A stretch of DNA of 64,000 bases, from assembly GCF_019947135.1 (NCBI RefSeq), contig NZ_JAGSHT010000016.1:62001-126000 (forward strand), in the 5' to 3' direction. Positions 25,208 to 34,135 of the stretch are shown here, in pieces (positions within the stretch are counted from its first letter, which is position 1; every line of letters starts with the position of its first letter). The notes beneath the pieces were generated by a model that was given only the letters and a program-made list of their open reading frames with translations, made no database searches and was not told where the DNA came from. Origin of the DNA: Occultella gossypii (lineage in GTDB: Bacteria > Actinomycetota > Actinomycetes > Actinomycetales > Beutenbergiaceae). Both the position numbers and the translations under genes were made by a program.

Positions 25208-25892
25208 CGAACAACAGGTTCGGGATGAACGCGAGCCAGCACGTCATGGCGTAGGCGACGTCGAACAGGGCGTCGAAGTCCCCGCCGTACACCGACTCCA
25301 GGATCGGCAACTGCCCGACGATCGTCAGGCCGAGCCAGGCCCGGAAGGTGACCGCGGCGAACGTCACCGCGAAGTTGCGGATCATCCACTGGCCGTGCTG
25401 CCGATAGCGGCCGGCGCGCGCATGCCGATAGGCGAGGGCCGCCGTCGAGATCCAGAGCACGTCCCCCACCACGAGGCCGGCCGCGGCCACCGGACCGGAC
25501 GTGGTCAGCAGCGCCACCACGATCCCGACGATCGAGGACGGGACCACCCCCGCGAACAGATACACCCGCCCGATGTAGCGGTGCACACGCGGCACCCGTC
25601 GGATCCGCCGCACGAACTGCAGCGGCCCGAGCGTGAGCGCGATGGCGCCGGTGGCGATGTGCGTCCACAGCACCGGGTAGTGCCAGGACAGCTCGTCCCG
25701 GGTGTCGACCATCGAGGTGGACACGTCGAAGCCCCCGTAGATGACCGCCGCGTAGGCGACCACACCGAGGGACAGGAACGTCACCACCACCACCCGGTAG
25801 CGGTTCTTCCCCGCGGCCGGCGGCTTGGACATGGCGGCGACGATCGCGTCGCGCCGGTCGGGGTTCACGGGCCGGGTGAGCTGGTCGGTCAT
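25158..25892 (-). CDS. DUF2306 family membrane protein
   Basis: This 244-residue protein has about six membrane helices. HYPVLWTHIATGAIALTLGPLQF near residue 70-92 and VHRYIGRVYLF near 103 are the DUF2306 signatures, with histidines that may bind haem or metal. Function is not established for the family. Its 3' end overlaps the convergent MFS gene by 50 bp. The start is ATG 25892; a longer frame upstream only reads antisense-like through the response regulator. Confidence 0.85.
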   Translation of the reverse strand: MTDQLTRPVNPDRRDAIVAAMSKPPAAGKNRYRVVVVTFLSLGVVAYAAVIYGGFDVSTSMVDTRDELSWHYPVLWTHIATGAIALTLGPLQFVRRIRRVPRVHRYIGRVYLFAGVVPSSIVGIVVALLTTSGPVAAAGLVVGDVLWISTAALAYRHARAGRYRQHGQWMIRNFAVTFAAVTFRAWLGLTIVGQLPILESVYGGDFDALFDVAYAMTCWLAFIPNLLFVNLFLRRRRAAAHPRR

Positions 25893-25966
25893 ACCCGCGA
25901 TCCTGCGCCGCACGGCACGGCCGCCACATCGGCCCCCGGTCCAGAACCCGCCCTGCCACCGTGGTC

Positions 25967-26638
25967 CTAGGCCGCGGGCGGGCCCTCCCCCGGACTGACG
26001 ACGCCGTGGTCGAACGCGTACACGATGGCGGCGGCCCGGTCCCGCACGCCGAGCTTGCCGAACACGGCCCCGACGTGGGATTTCACCGTGCCGTCGCTGA
26101 CGTGCAGGCCCGCGGCGATCTCGGCGTTCGTGGCGCCCCGGGCCATCCACCGCAGCACCTCGGCCTCCCGCTCGGTGAGCTCCTCGAGGCGCCGGCGCTG
26201 CCGCTGGTCCGGCACCACGGAGCGCCGATACGCGGCCAGCACCCGGGGGCTGACCGCCGGGTCGAACCAGGCCGCGCCGCCGGCCACGGCCCGGACGGCG
26301 TGGATCAGGTCGGTGGCGCCGGCGTCCTTGAGCAGGAACCCGGCGGCGCCCGCCTCGAGGGCGCTCCAGAGCACCTCGTCCTCGTCGAACGTGGTCAGGA
26401 TCAGCACCGGCGGCGGCTGTGGCAGCGCCCGCACCTCCCGCGTCGCGGCGAGCCCGTCCCGGCGCGGCATCCGCACGTCCATCACCACCACGTCGGGCCG
26501 GGACCGGGCAACCGCGGCCGCGACCTCGGTGCCGTCGGCACACTCGGCGACCACCTCGAACCCGTCCGCCGGGGCGAGGATGCGGGCGATCCCGGCGCGC
26601 ACGATCGCCTGGTCGTCGGCGAGGACGACCCGGATCAC
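25967..26638 (-). CDS. NarL/LuxR-family response regulator
   Basis: This 223-residue two-component regulator starts at GTG 26638, overlapping the kinase stop by 4 bp. The receiver domain has DD near residue 8-9, the phosphoacceptor Asp in VVVMDVRMP near 53, a Thr in LILTTFDED and Lys in FLLKDAG. The C-terminal LuxR helix-turn-helix is LTEREAEVLRWMARGATNAEIA ... VKSHVGAVFGKLGVRDR. It should be phosphorylated by the upstream kinase; its targets are unknown. Confidence 0.94.
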   Translation of the reverse strand: MIRVVLADDQAIVRAGIARILAPADGFEVVAECADGTEVAAAVARSRPDVVVMDVRMPRRDGLAATREVRALPQPPPVLILTTFDEDEVLWSALEAGAAGFLLKDAGATDLIHAVRAVAGGAAWFDPAVSPRVLAAYRRSVVPDQRQRRRLEELTEREAEVLRWMARGATNAEIAAGLHVSDGTVKSHVGAVFGKLGVRDRAAAIVYAFDHGVVSPGEGPPAA

Positions 26639-27873
26639 GGCGCACCGTCGATCGGCACGTCGCACCGCACCGTCCACCCCGCCGGCGTGGGGCCGGCGTG
26701 GAACTCCGCACCGATCACCTCGGCCCGCTCGCGCATCCCGAGCAGGCCGTAGTGGCCGTGCACCGGCCGCGACGGGACGGGTCGGAGCGGCCCCTCGGTG
26801 ACAACCTCCAACGTGAGGGAGCCCGGCCCGACGGCGGTACGCACCCGGGTGCGCGCGTCGGGCGCGTGGGTGGCCGCGTTGGCGAGCGCCTCCTGCGCGA
26901 TCCGGTAGAGCGTGAGCCCGACGGCGGAGCCCGGTTCGGCAGCGCCGGTGGCGGCTGGTCCGCCGGTCCCGTCGGGCGCCCCGGGCGCACCGGGCGTACC
27001 GGGTACGCCGGTCCCGCCGGGTACGCCGGTCCCGCCCGGGCTGCGCTCCAGCTCCACATCCAGCCCGCGCTCGGCGTAGCCGGCCACGAGCGCGGGCAGT
27101 TGCGCCAGGCCCGGCAGCGGGGCGTTCCCGGATGGTTCGCCGTCGGCGCGGAGCAGGTCCATGGTCGCTCGCAGATCCTGCATGCTCGCCCGGCCGACCT
27201 GCTCGGCAGTGGCCAGGGCCTCGTCGGCGGAGTCGATGTCGCGGCGCAGCACGTGCCGAGCGCTGGTGACCTGCAACAGCACGGCCGCCAGCCCGTGGCC
27301 GACCAGGTCGTGCAGATCCCGGGCGATCCGGCGTCGCTCGTCCTGCACGGCCCGTTCGGCGAGCTCACGCCGGGCCCGGGTCAACTGGGCGGTGGTCTGC
27401 TCCTGGCGGCGTACCACCCAACCGAGGACCGCCGGGAACGAGATGCCGACGACCCACGGCGCCCACGCGACCTCGGCCTCCGGCCGCCCCAGCGCCAGTC
27501 CCAGGACTGCGGCGACCGACATCACGGCGAGCGCCCACGCCGTCGGGCGGTGCTCGCACCAGGCCACACTCACCAGCGCGAGCAGGGCGAGCAGGAACAG
27601 GCCCGGCTCGAAATCCCCACCCCAGAGCGCGCCCGTCACGCCGACGATGACCAGGGCGGCCAGCACCGGGATCGGCAGGGCCGAGCGGTACCAGGCCCCG
27701 AACGCCACGACCGGGATCAGCAGGAAGAGTCCGTTGCGCCAGTCGCCGGCGTCCGCGATCACGGCGAGCAGCGCGAATGCCACGGCCAGTGCCGGCACCA
27801 GCCGGCGGGCTGGTCCCACCTCGCGGGCCGGGGCCGGCTGCGCCTCGGGGCGGGCCCGCTCCATCGAGGTCAT
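26635..27873 (-). CDS. Sensor histidine kinase (HisKA_3 type) with collagen-like insert
   Basis: This 412-residue kinase has about six N-terminal membrane helices, a HisKA_3 dimerisation domain with phospho-His in DERRRIARDLHDLVGH near residue 190, and a HATPase_c domain with N-box RIAQEALANAATHA and G-box YGLLGMRERAEVIGAEF. Between the two lies a roughly 40-residue Gly/Pro/Thr insert of repeated GTGVPG/GAPG units, unusual at this place. It is translationally coupled to the response regulator (GTGA). Confidence 0.92.
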   Translation of the reverse strand: MTSMERARPEAQPAPAREVGPARRLVPALAVAFALLAVIADAGDWRNGLFLLIPVVAFGAWYRSALPIPVLAALVIVGVTGALWGGDFEPGLFLLALLALVSVAWCEHRPTAWALAVMSVAAVLGLALGRPEAEVAWAPWVVGISFPAVLGWVVRRQEQTTAQLTRARRELAERAVQDERRRIARDLHDLVGHGLAAVLLQVTSARHVLRRDIDSADEALATAEQVGRASMQDLRATMDLLRADGEPSGNAPLPGLAQLPALVAGYAERGLDVELERSPGGTGVPGGTGVPGTPGAPGAPDGTGGPAATGAAEPGSAVGLTLYRIAQEALANAATHAPDARTRVRTAVGPGSLTLEVVTEGPLRPVPSRPVHGHYGLLGMRERAEVIGAEFHAGPTPAGWTVRCDVPIDGAP

Positions 27874-27967
27874 GGCCACGACGGTACCGCCGCCGGTCCG
27901 CCCCCGGGCGAACGGGACGAGCCACCCGCCCCGGGACCTGAACCGGCCATGCGCCACGATGGGAGCC

Positions 27968-28453
27968 ATGATCTCGATCCGCACCGCCACCCCGGCCGAC
28001 GACGCCGCCATCGTGGCCATCGATGAGGCGACCTGGTCTCCCGCGAACTCTCCGGTACCGGCGCCCGAGGGGCCGCGTTCGGCGTTCACGGACCTGCCCA
28101 CAACCGATGTGCTCGTGGCCGTCACGGCCGAGGACCGGGTGGCCGGATACGTCCAGTGGCACAACGTCTTCGGCATCGACTCCCACGCCCACGTGCTCGA
28201 GATCAACGGGCTCGCCGTGGACCCGGCCCACGCCGGGCGCGGGATCGGCACCGCCCTGGTGGAGGCGGCGGTCGCCGAGCTCGGCCGGCGCGGCGTGCGG
28301 AAGGTGAGCCTGCGGGTGCTCTCCACCAACCCCGCCGCACGCCGGCTGTACACCCGTTGCTCGTTCGTGGAGGAGGGCGTGCTGCGCGGGGAGTTCCTGC
28401 TCGAGGGTGCCGAGGTGGACGACGTGCTCATGGCCCGCCACCTGCCCGGCTGA
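27968..28453 (+). CDS. GNAT family N-acetyltransferase
   Basis: This 161-residue acetyltransferase shows the acetyl-CoA-binding motif A: LEINGLAVDPAHAGRGIGTAL (loop R/Q-x-x-G-x-G/A near residue 95-102), then LRVLSTNPAARRLYTRCSFVEEG, the motif B region. Such proteins acetylate amines of small molecules or proteins. It is divergent from the kinase gene and convergent with the phosphodiesterase gene. Substrate unknown. Confidence 0.91.
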   Translation: MISIRTATPADDAAIVAIDEATWSPANSPVPAPEGPRSAFTDLPTTDVLVAVTAEDRVAGYVQWHNVFGIDSHAHVLEINGLAVDPAHAGRGIGTALVEAAVAELGRRGVRKVSLRVLSTNPAARRLYTRCSFVEEGVLRGEFLLEGAEVDDVLMARHLPG

Positions 28454-28484
28454 GCCGCCGCTCCGACCCGCCGGCGCCCCGCGG

Positions 28485-29792
28485 CTAGCGCTCGGCGAGT
28501 TCCGCGGCGAGCACCTCGGCGATGACGGTGCCCTCGGCGGTGGGCAGGTCGAGGCCGAGCACGGCCGCGAACGTGGGTGCCTCGTCCAGGATGGAGCGCC
28601 GTCCCGCGTGCACGCCCGGTGTGAAGTCCGGGCCGGACGCGATGAACACGGGCTGCCCGCCGTGCTTGGGGTCGTGCCCGTGGTTGCCGACGTAGCCGAT
28701 GAAGTCCGCGTCGCCCGGCACGGCGATGACCGCGCGGTCCAGGTGCGGCGCCACCAGCACCCCCGGCTCGGAGATCACCACGTAGGAGAACGGGCCGTCC
28801 AGCCCGAAGCACTCCCGGGCGGCCGCCGCCGAGATGATCTCCTCGATCCGGTAGGCGGGTTCCTCGACGATCTCGGCGAGCACCGCCTCGACCTGCGCGC
28901 GCCGGGCGTCGTCCAGGTCCTCGGCGAGGAAGAGCTGTGCGGACAACCCGGCCCCGTGGCAGTACACGTCGTAGTCGACGAGCGCTCCGGCGTCATCCAG
29001 GCGCAGCAGCCCCCGTTCGGCGAACAGGGCGTTGAGGTTCGTGTGCTGGGTGGTGGCGAGGTGCCCGTGGTCGCTGACCAGGACGATGTTCGTGGACTCG
29101 AACGTGCCGACCTCCTCCATGGTCGCGACGATCTCGCCGAGGATCGCGTCGATACGGCGAAGGGCCGCGTCCACCTGCGGGCTGTGTGGCCCGGTGGCGT
29201 GCCGGGCGGCGTCGACGGCGACCAGGTGCAGGAACATCACGTCCGGGCGTTCCACGCGCAGGATGTCCTGGGCGACGCCGGAGGCGAAGTCGTTGAAGTC
29301 CCGCCTCGGGGACCAGACGACCTTGTGCACGTGCGGGGCCACATAGGTCTCCCACGCTCCGGGCGACGCGGTGCCCCGGTACAGCTCCTCGATGCCGCCC
29401 CACTGCTCGATCTGCCACACCTCGGGCACGAGTACGTCGATGTTCGGATCGTGCGCGGTCACCGGCCACTGCACGGCCGCGGTGCGCAGGCCGGCCGCCT
29501 TCGCGACGGCGAACAGGGTGGGCACCCGGATGTGCCGGGACTCCCAGAACCAGGCCGGGACCGTGGCGTACGGGTCGAAGGTCAGGTTGTTGAAGATCCC
29601 GGACGTCGCCGGCGGGCACCCGGTCGTCTGCGCCGTGTGGTTCGGGTAGGTGACGGTCGGGAACACGGACTCGATCTCAGCGATCGCGGACCGCTCGATC
29701 AGCCGGGAGAACGTGGGCAGGGTGCGCGCGTACTCGAGGTCCTCCCCCACCATCGCGTCGACGGAGATGACCAGCAGGCGGTTGCGTGCCAT
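28485..29792 (-). CDS. Alkaline-phosphatase-superfamily nucleotide pyrophosphatase/phosphodiesterase
   Basis: This 435-residue protein belongs to the NPP-type branch of the alkaline phosphatase superfamily. Metal-binding Asp is in ISVDAM at the N-terminus, the nucleophile Thr is in FPTVTYPNHTAQTTG, and later metal ligands are in HLVAVDAARHATG and VSDHGH, with a C-terminal NHGHDP. ATG 29792 has GGAAGG at 7-nt spacing and is chosen over the ATG at 29807. No signal peptide is visible, so it is probably cytoplasmic. It is last in the glycerophosphodiester operon. Confidence 0.88.
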   Translation of the reverse strand: MARNRLLVISVDAMVGEDLEYARTLPTFSRLIERSAIAEIESVFPTVTYPNHTAQTTGCPPATSGIFNNLTFDPYATVPAWFWESRHIRVPTLFAVAKAAGLRTAAVQWPVTAHDPNIDVLVPEVWQIEQWGGIEELYRGTASPGAWETYVAPHVHKVVWSPRRDFNDFASGVAQDILRVERPDVMFLHLVAVDAARHATGPHSPQVDAALRRIDAILGEIVATMEEVGTFESTNIVLVSDHGHLATTQHTNLNALFAERGLLRLDDAGALVDYDVYCHGAGLSAQLFLAEDLDDARRAQVEAVLAEIVEEPAYRIEEIISAAAARECFGLDGPFSYVVISEPGVLVAPHLDRAVIAVPGDADFIGYVGNHGHDPKHGGQPVFIASGPDFTPGVHAGRRSILDEAPTFAAVLGLDLPTAEGTVIAEVLAAELAER

Positions 29793-29838
29793 GGGTGTGC
29801 CTTCCATGAAGGTTCGTCAAGCCGGCGACGGCGGGGGT

Positions 29839-29898
29839 GCCGTCGGGCGGGGGCGTGCGGACGCCGTCGGGCGCGGGCTGTGCGGGCGCCGTCGGGCG
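29839..29898. repeat. Three direct copies of an 11-bp GC-rich unit
   Basis: GCCGTCGGGCG occurs at 29839-29849, 29863-29873 and 29888-29898, with a period of 24-25 bp, in the gap between the glycerophosphodiesterase and the phosphodiesterase genes. The spacing is near two to two and a half helical turns. No function can be assigned. Confidence 0.6.
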
Positions 29899-29927
29899 GG
29901 TTCGGTTCGCCCGCGCGGCCTCCCGGC

Positions 29928-30656
29928 TCAGCCGGTCTGTTGCGCCGCGACCGCCGCCTCGGCGGTGCGGCGTGCCCAGGCCGGGTCGTCCGCCGTCATG
30001 AAGTCGGCGCCGGCGGCCAGGCCGGCGGCCACGTCGGCGTCGACCAGCGTTGGCCAGCCGGTCACGGTGAGGCCCTGCGCCTGCCAGTGCGCCACCTCGT
30101 CCCGGGTCAGCCCGGAGTAGCGCAGCGAGTAGTTCCCGCAGCCCAGCTCCGCCAGGGCGGTGCGCTGGACGTCGGTGGTCTCGCTCGCGATGAGGCCGGT
30201 GCGGTAACCGGGGTCGACCCGGAGCACCTCGGCGAGTGCCTCGGGCTTGAAGCTGATGAAGATCGACTTCTCCACGTACCCGCCCTCGGCCACCAGGCGG
30301 GCGACCGGGCCGGCGGCCTCGAGCGCCTTGATCTCGATCAGGACCGGCACGTCGATCGCGTCGAGCGCGGCCTCGATGGTCGGGATCCGCTCGCTCCCGG
30401 CGAGCTCGACCTCCTGGAGCTCGGCCCAGGTGAGCTCGGCGATCGCGCCGGTGGTGCGGCCCGATCCCACGGCGGTGCGGTCGACGGTCGGGTCGTGGTG
30501 GACCACCACGCGCCCGTCCGCGGTCAGGTGCACGTCCAGCTCGATCTGGTCCGCGCCGTCGGCGACGCCACGGGCGAACGAGGTGAGCGTGTTCTCCGGC
30601 GCCAGGGCGCACGCGCCCCGGTGCCCGACGATCCGTGGGATCGAGCCGGCAGTCAT
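29928..30656 (-). CDS. Glycerophosphodiester phosphodiesterase
   Basis: This 242-residue GDPD enzyme hydrolyses glycerophosphodiesters to glycerol 3-phosphate and an alcohol. The N-terminus has the catalytic HRG (VGHRGACALAPENT), then ELDVHLTADGRVVVHHDPTVDRT with the metal-binding Glu, Asp and second catalytic His; IEIKA near residue 110 is also conserved. No signal peptide is visible, so it acts in the cytoplasm like UgpQ. It overlaps the stop of the Ugp-like binding-protein gene by 4 bp. Confidence 0.93.
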   Translation of the reverse strand: MTAGSIPRIVGHRGACALAPENTLTSFARGVADGADQIELDVHLTADGRVVVHHDPTVDRTAVGSGRTTGAIAELTWAELQEVELAGSERIPTIEAALDAIDVPVLIEIKALEAAGPVARLVAEGGYVEKSIFISFKPEALAEVLRVDPGYRTGLIASETTDVQRTALAELGCGNYSLRYSGLTRDEVAHWQAQGLTVTGWPTLVDADVAAGLAAGADFMTADDPAWARRTAEAAVAAQQTG

Positions 30657-32059
30657 GAACCCTTGACCTCCTCAAGGTCTTCGCGGTTGTCCTCGATGAC
30701 CTCCTCGAAGGCGGCCTGCAGACCCTCGAGGACGCCTGCGACATCCGCGTTGTCACCGTAGACCTGCGCCATGGCCGTACCGAACTCGGTGGCGCCGGCC
30801 TGGTACCAGGTGGGCTCGTCCGCGGTCTGGGCGTTCGGCAGCTGCGCCAGGGCCACGCCGAAGTTCGGGTTCTCCGCCACGAGGTCCGTGACCGTCGCGG
30901 TCTCGAGGGACTCGGTGACGATCGGCAGGTAGCCGGTGCCGGCGTGCCAGAAGGCGGCGTTCTCCGGCTGGGCGAGGAACCGGAACAGCACGGCGCAGGC
31001 GTCCTGACGCTCCTGGGACTCCGCCTTCACGATGGACAGGCCGGAGCCGCCGGTGGGCACCTTCGTCTCGTCCTCGATGCCGCCGAGCATGAACGCGGTG
31101 CCGATCTCGAACTCGGCGGACTCGGTGGCTCCGCGCAGGGAGGCGGTGGAGCCGTGCGTGCCTGCGGACAGGCCCGTGGTGAAGTCGGTCATCGCGGACT
31201 GGGCCATGTAGCCGAAGCCGTCGTCGTGGATGAACTTCGCCTTCCACTCCAGCCACTCCTGCATCGGGCCGTCGGTCACGGTCACCGTGAGCTCGTCGGA
31301 GAGCTGACCGCCCCAGGCCCAGGTGTGCGCCTGGCCGTACCAGTTGTCACCGGCGCCGAACGCGAACGGCATCAGCGGCTGTCCCGCGACGCTCACGCTC
31401 TTGAGCGCGGGTGCGAACTCGGCCAGGTCGGACCAGCGGGTGGGGCCCTCCTCGGGCAGGCCGACCGCCTGGTACTGGGTCTTGTTGTAGTAGAACAGCG
31501 GCGTCGAGCGGGCGAACGGCACCACGTAGGTCTTGCCGGCCGCGACGCCCTCGTTGACGTAGTTCTGGAGGTACACGTCCAGGGACCACTCGTCGTCGAA
31601 GTAGTCGTCGAGCGGGGCGAGAGCGTCCGAGAAGTAGAACTGGATCCACTGCATCTCGGGGAAGCAGACGATGTCCGGCACCTGACGGGCCTGCAGGGCC
31701 GCGGTGAACTTGGTGTTCAGGTCCGCGTAGCTGCCCTGCGACTCCAGCGCCGCGTAGATCTCCTCCTGGGAGTCGTTGAATGCGGTGAACAACTCCTGCA
31801 GGGCTTCGAAGTTCACGCCGGTGAACGGCGCCCAGAACAGGATGTTGGTGCGGTCGGCGTACTGCGACGGGATCTCCGTGACCGGTGCCTGGGAGAACTC
31901 GGGACGCAGGTTGGAGCCTGCCTCACCGTCGTCCGCCGCGGCGCCGCCACCAGGGGCGCCGCAGGCGGCCAGGCCGAGGCCCGCCGCGGAGGCGCCGAAC
32001 GCCGTCAGCAGGGTTCGACGGTTCAGCATCAGCGAGGTGTCCAGACGGGACGAGGACAT
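30653..32059 (-). CDS. ABC sugar/glycerophosphodiester solute-binding lipoprotein (UgpB-like)
   Basis: This 468-residue family 1 binding protein has a twin-arginine motif (NRRTLL) and a lipobox LAAC within the first 35 residues, so it may be exported folded by Tat and lipidated. The body has features of carbohydrate-binding proteins (FTAALQARQVPDIVCF, TPLFYYNKTQYQAVGLPEEGPTRW split over the first half). AGGAG lies 6 nt before ATG 32059. Coupling to a glycerophosphodiesterase suggests glycerol-3-phosphate or glycerophosphodiesters as ligand. Confidence 0.9.
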   Translation of the reverse strand: MSSSRLDTSLMLNRRTLLTAFGASAAGLGLAACGAPGGGAAADDGEAGSNLRPEFSQAPVTEIPSQYADRTNILFWAPFTGVNFEALQELFTAFNDSQEEIYAALESQGSYADLNTKFTAALQARQVPDIVCFPEMQWIQFYFSDALAPLDDYFDDEWSLDVYLQNYVNEGVAAGKTYVVPFARSTPLFYYNKTQYQAVGLPEEGPTRWSDLAEFAPALKSVSVAGQPLMPFAFGAGDNWYGQAHTWAWGGQLSDELTVTVTDGPMQEWLEWKAKFIHDDGFGYMAQSAMTDFTTGLSAGTHGSTASLRGATESAEFEIGTAFMLGGIEDETKVPTGGSGLSIVKAESQERQDACAVLFRFLAQPENAAFWHAGTGYLPIVTESLETATVTDLVAENPNFGVALAQLPNAQTADEPTWYQAGATEFGTAMAQVYGDNADVAGVLEGLQAAFEEVIEDNREDLEEVKGS

Positions 32060-32114
32060 GCGGATCTCCTGTGGGTTGCTTGGGGATTGAGGTCTGGTGG
32101 TGCGGGTGCGGAAC

Positions 32115-33050
32115 TCAGCCCTTGAGCGCGCCGGCGGCGATGCCGCCGATGATGCGCTTCTGGGCGAAGAAGAAGACGAGGAGCATCGGCAGGGCGACCA
32201 TCACGGTGCCCGCCATGATCGAGCCCCAGTTCGAGTAGCCCTCCTGGCTGCGCAGGAACATCAGCCCGATCGGCAGCGTCCGCATGTCCGCCGTGGACGT
32301 CACGATCAACGGCCAGACGAAGTCGTTCCACTTGCCGAACATCACGATCAGGGTTCCGGTGAGGATCATCGGGCGGCACATCGGCAGCACCACCGACCAC
32401 ATCCGCCGCAGGTGCGCGGCGCCGTCGATCTTCGCGGCGTCGACGATCTCCGTCGGCACCACCCGCATCTGCTGGTAGATGAGGAACATCGCGAACGCGC
32501 TGCCGATGCCGGGCAGGATCAGGCCGGCGTAGCTGTTCAGCCAGCCGAGGTGGCCGACGGTGATGTAGTTGACCAGCAACGTGACGTGCCCGGGCAGCAT
32601 CAGCGAGCCGATCATCACCAGGAACAGCGGCGTCTTGAACCGGAACCGCACGAACGCGAACGCGTAGGCGGACAGAATCGCGAGCCCGATCTCCAGCGTG
32701 GTGCCGAAGAACGTCGTGATGATCGAGTTGATGAAGAACCGGTCGAACGGGGCCGAGCGCCACGCCTCGGCGAAGTTCTCCGGCTCGAGCATCGTCGGGA
32801 TCCACTGCAGCGGGTAGGAGTAGATCTCGTTCTCGGCCTTCAGCGCCGAACTGAACAGCCAGTACAGCGGCAGCACGAACACCGCGACCACGAGCGCGAG
32901 GGCGAGGTACTGCAGCACCCGCAGCACCGGGTTGTGGACCACCTTGCGGTTCGGCGCGCGTGGGGCGTCGTTCACGACCGCATCGGTCGGCTCCACCGGG
33001 TTCGAAGTGGCCACCGGCGCGGTGATGGGCGGCTTGACGTCGAGGCTCAT
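32115..33050 (-). CDS. ABC importer permease, UgpE-like
   Basis: This 311-residue permease of the MalG/UgpE type has six membrane helices after a 45-residue Pro-rich cytoplasmic start. The coupling loop EIVDAAKIDGAAHLRRMWSV near residue 205 contacts the ATPase. It overlaps the UgpA-like gene by 4 bp. No ATPase gene is present in the operon, so a shared MsiK/UgpC-like ATPase from elsewhere must power it, as is usual for actinobacterial carbohydrate importers. Confidence 0.92.
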   Translation of the reverse strand: MSLDVKPPITAPVATSNPVEPTDAVVNDAPRAPNRKVVHNPVLRVLQYLALALVVAVFVLPLYWLFSSALKAENEIYSYPLQWIPTMLEPENFAEAWRSAPFDRFFINSIITTFFGTTLEIGLAILSAYAFAFVRFRFKTPLFLVMIGSLMLPGHVTLLVNYITVGHLGWLNSYAGLILPGIGSAFAMFLIYQQMRVVPTEIVDAAKIDGAAHLRRMWSVVLPMCRPMILTGTLIVMFGKWNDFVWPLIVTSTADMRTLPIGLMFLRSQEGYSNWGSIMAGTVMVALPMLLVFFFAQKRIIGGIAAGALKG

Positions 33051-34027
33051 GAGTAGTGCACCTGCCTGCCCTGCGCACGGGCCTGGATGAGGGTGACGAC
33101 GAGCAGGATCAGGAACAGCACCGTGGCCGCCGCCGCCGAGGTCCCGACGTCGAACTTCTTGAACGCCTCCTCGTAGACCATCCAGTTCAGGGTCGTGGAG
33201 GAGGAGCCGGGCCCCCCGTCGGTGAGCGTGGCGATGATGTCGAACGCCTGCGCGGCGCTGATGATCCCGGTGACGGACAGGAAGAACGTCACCGGCGAGA
33301 GCAGCGGCCGGGTGATGTACCAGAACAGCTTCGACCCGCGCGCGCCGTCGAGCTCGGCGGCCTCGTAGACGTCCTGCGGCAGGTCCTGGATGGCCGTGTA
33401 GTAGATGATCGTGACGAAGCCGAGACGCTGCCACGAGTACGCGATGATCACCGCCCACAGCGACCAGTCGGACGTGGTGGTCCAGCTCGGTGAGTCCAGG
33501 CCGATCATGTTGAAGAGCCACCGGCTCAGGCCGTAGGTCGGGTCGAACATGAACAGCCACAGCACCCCCACGGCCGCGCCGGGCAGCATGTGCGGGGCGA
33601 ACGCCATGGTGCGGGCGAACCCGGAGAACTTCAGCCGCTGGGCGAGCAACTGCCCGACGCCGAGTCCGAGTACGAGGGTCCCGCCGACCGCCACCAGGGT
33701 GAACAGGAGCGTGTTGGCGAGCACCTCGACGAACCGAGGGCTGGCGAACATGCGCTGGTAGTTCTCCAGGCCGACCCACTCCGGGAACGGGGCCACGAGG
33801 TCCCAGTCCATGAAGCTGAGGATGAAGTTGTAGGCCGTCGGGTAGTACGAGAACACGACGATCGCCGCGATGTTCGGCAGGATCAGGACCAGGAAGAGGA
33901 TGGCCTCGCGCCGGTTCGAGCGGCGACGCTCGGGCGTCACGGGTCGCTGCGGCGGCTTCGCCGCCTTCGACTTCCCGACGGCGATCGGCGCCTTGGTCAG
34001 CGCGCTCACGGACGCCTGCCGAGACAC
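33047..34027 (-). CDS. ABC importer permease, UgpA-like
   Basis: This is a MalF/UgpA-type permease of 326 residues from GTG 34027, or 320 from GTG 34009. First helix AILFLVLILPNIAAIVVFSY near residue 42; coupling loop DVYEAAELDGARGSKLFWYI near 225. The GTG at 34027 has no ribosome site nearby, whereas GTG 34009 overlaps the stop of a 12-codon mini-frame that does have AGGAGG, so coupled initiation at 34009 is a serious alternative. It is the first gene of the importer operon. Confidence 0.88.
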   Translation of the reverse strand: MSRQASVSALTKAPIAVGKSKAAKPPQRPVTPERRRSNRREAILFLVLILPNIAAIVVFSYYPTAYNFILSFMDWDLVAPFPEWVGLENYQRMFASPRFVEVLANTLLFTLVAVGGTLVLGLGVGQLLAQRLKFSGFARTMAFAPHMLPGAAVGVLWLFMFDPTYGLSRWLFNMIGLDSPSWTTTSDWSLWAVIIAYSWQRLGFVTIIYYTAIQDLPQDVYEAAELDGARGSKLFWYITRPLLSPVTFFLSVTGIISAAQAFDIIATLTDGGPGSSSTTLNWMVYEEAFKKFDVGTSAAAATVLFLILLVVTLIQARAQGRQVHYS

Positions 34028-34044
34028 TGGGTTGAATGGAGCAC
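34006..34044 (-). other. Possible 12-codon leader ORF coupled to the UgpA-like gene
   Basis: An AGGAGG at 34050-34055 sits 5 nt before a GTG at 34044 that opens a 12-codon frame (VLHSTQCLGRRP). Its TGA overlaps the in-frame GTG 34009 of the permease by 4 bp. This is the only good ribosome site upstream of the permease, so it may be a leader peptide feeding ribosomes into the operon. It could also be chance. Confidence 0.4.
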
Positions 34045-34135
34045 CGGTACCTCCTGAGGGCCCGGAACGTGTTCCGCGGGCCGTTGGGAAAGGTACGAGC
34101 CGAGGGTGAATACCAGCGCGTCCGTAGTCGACGCC

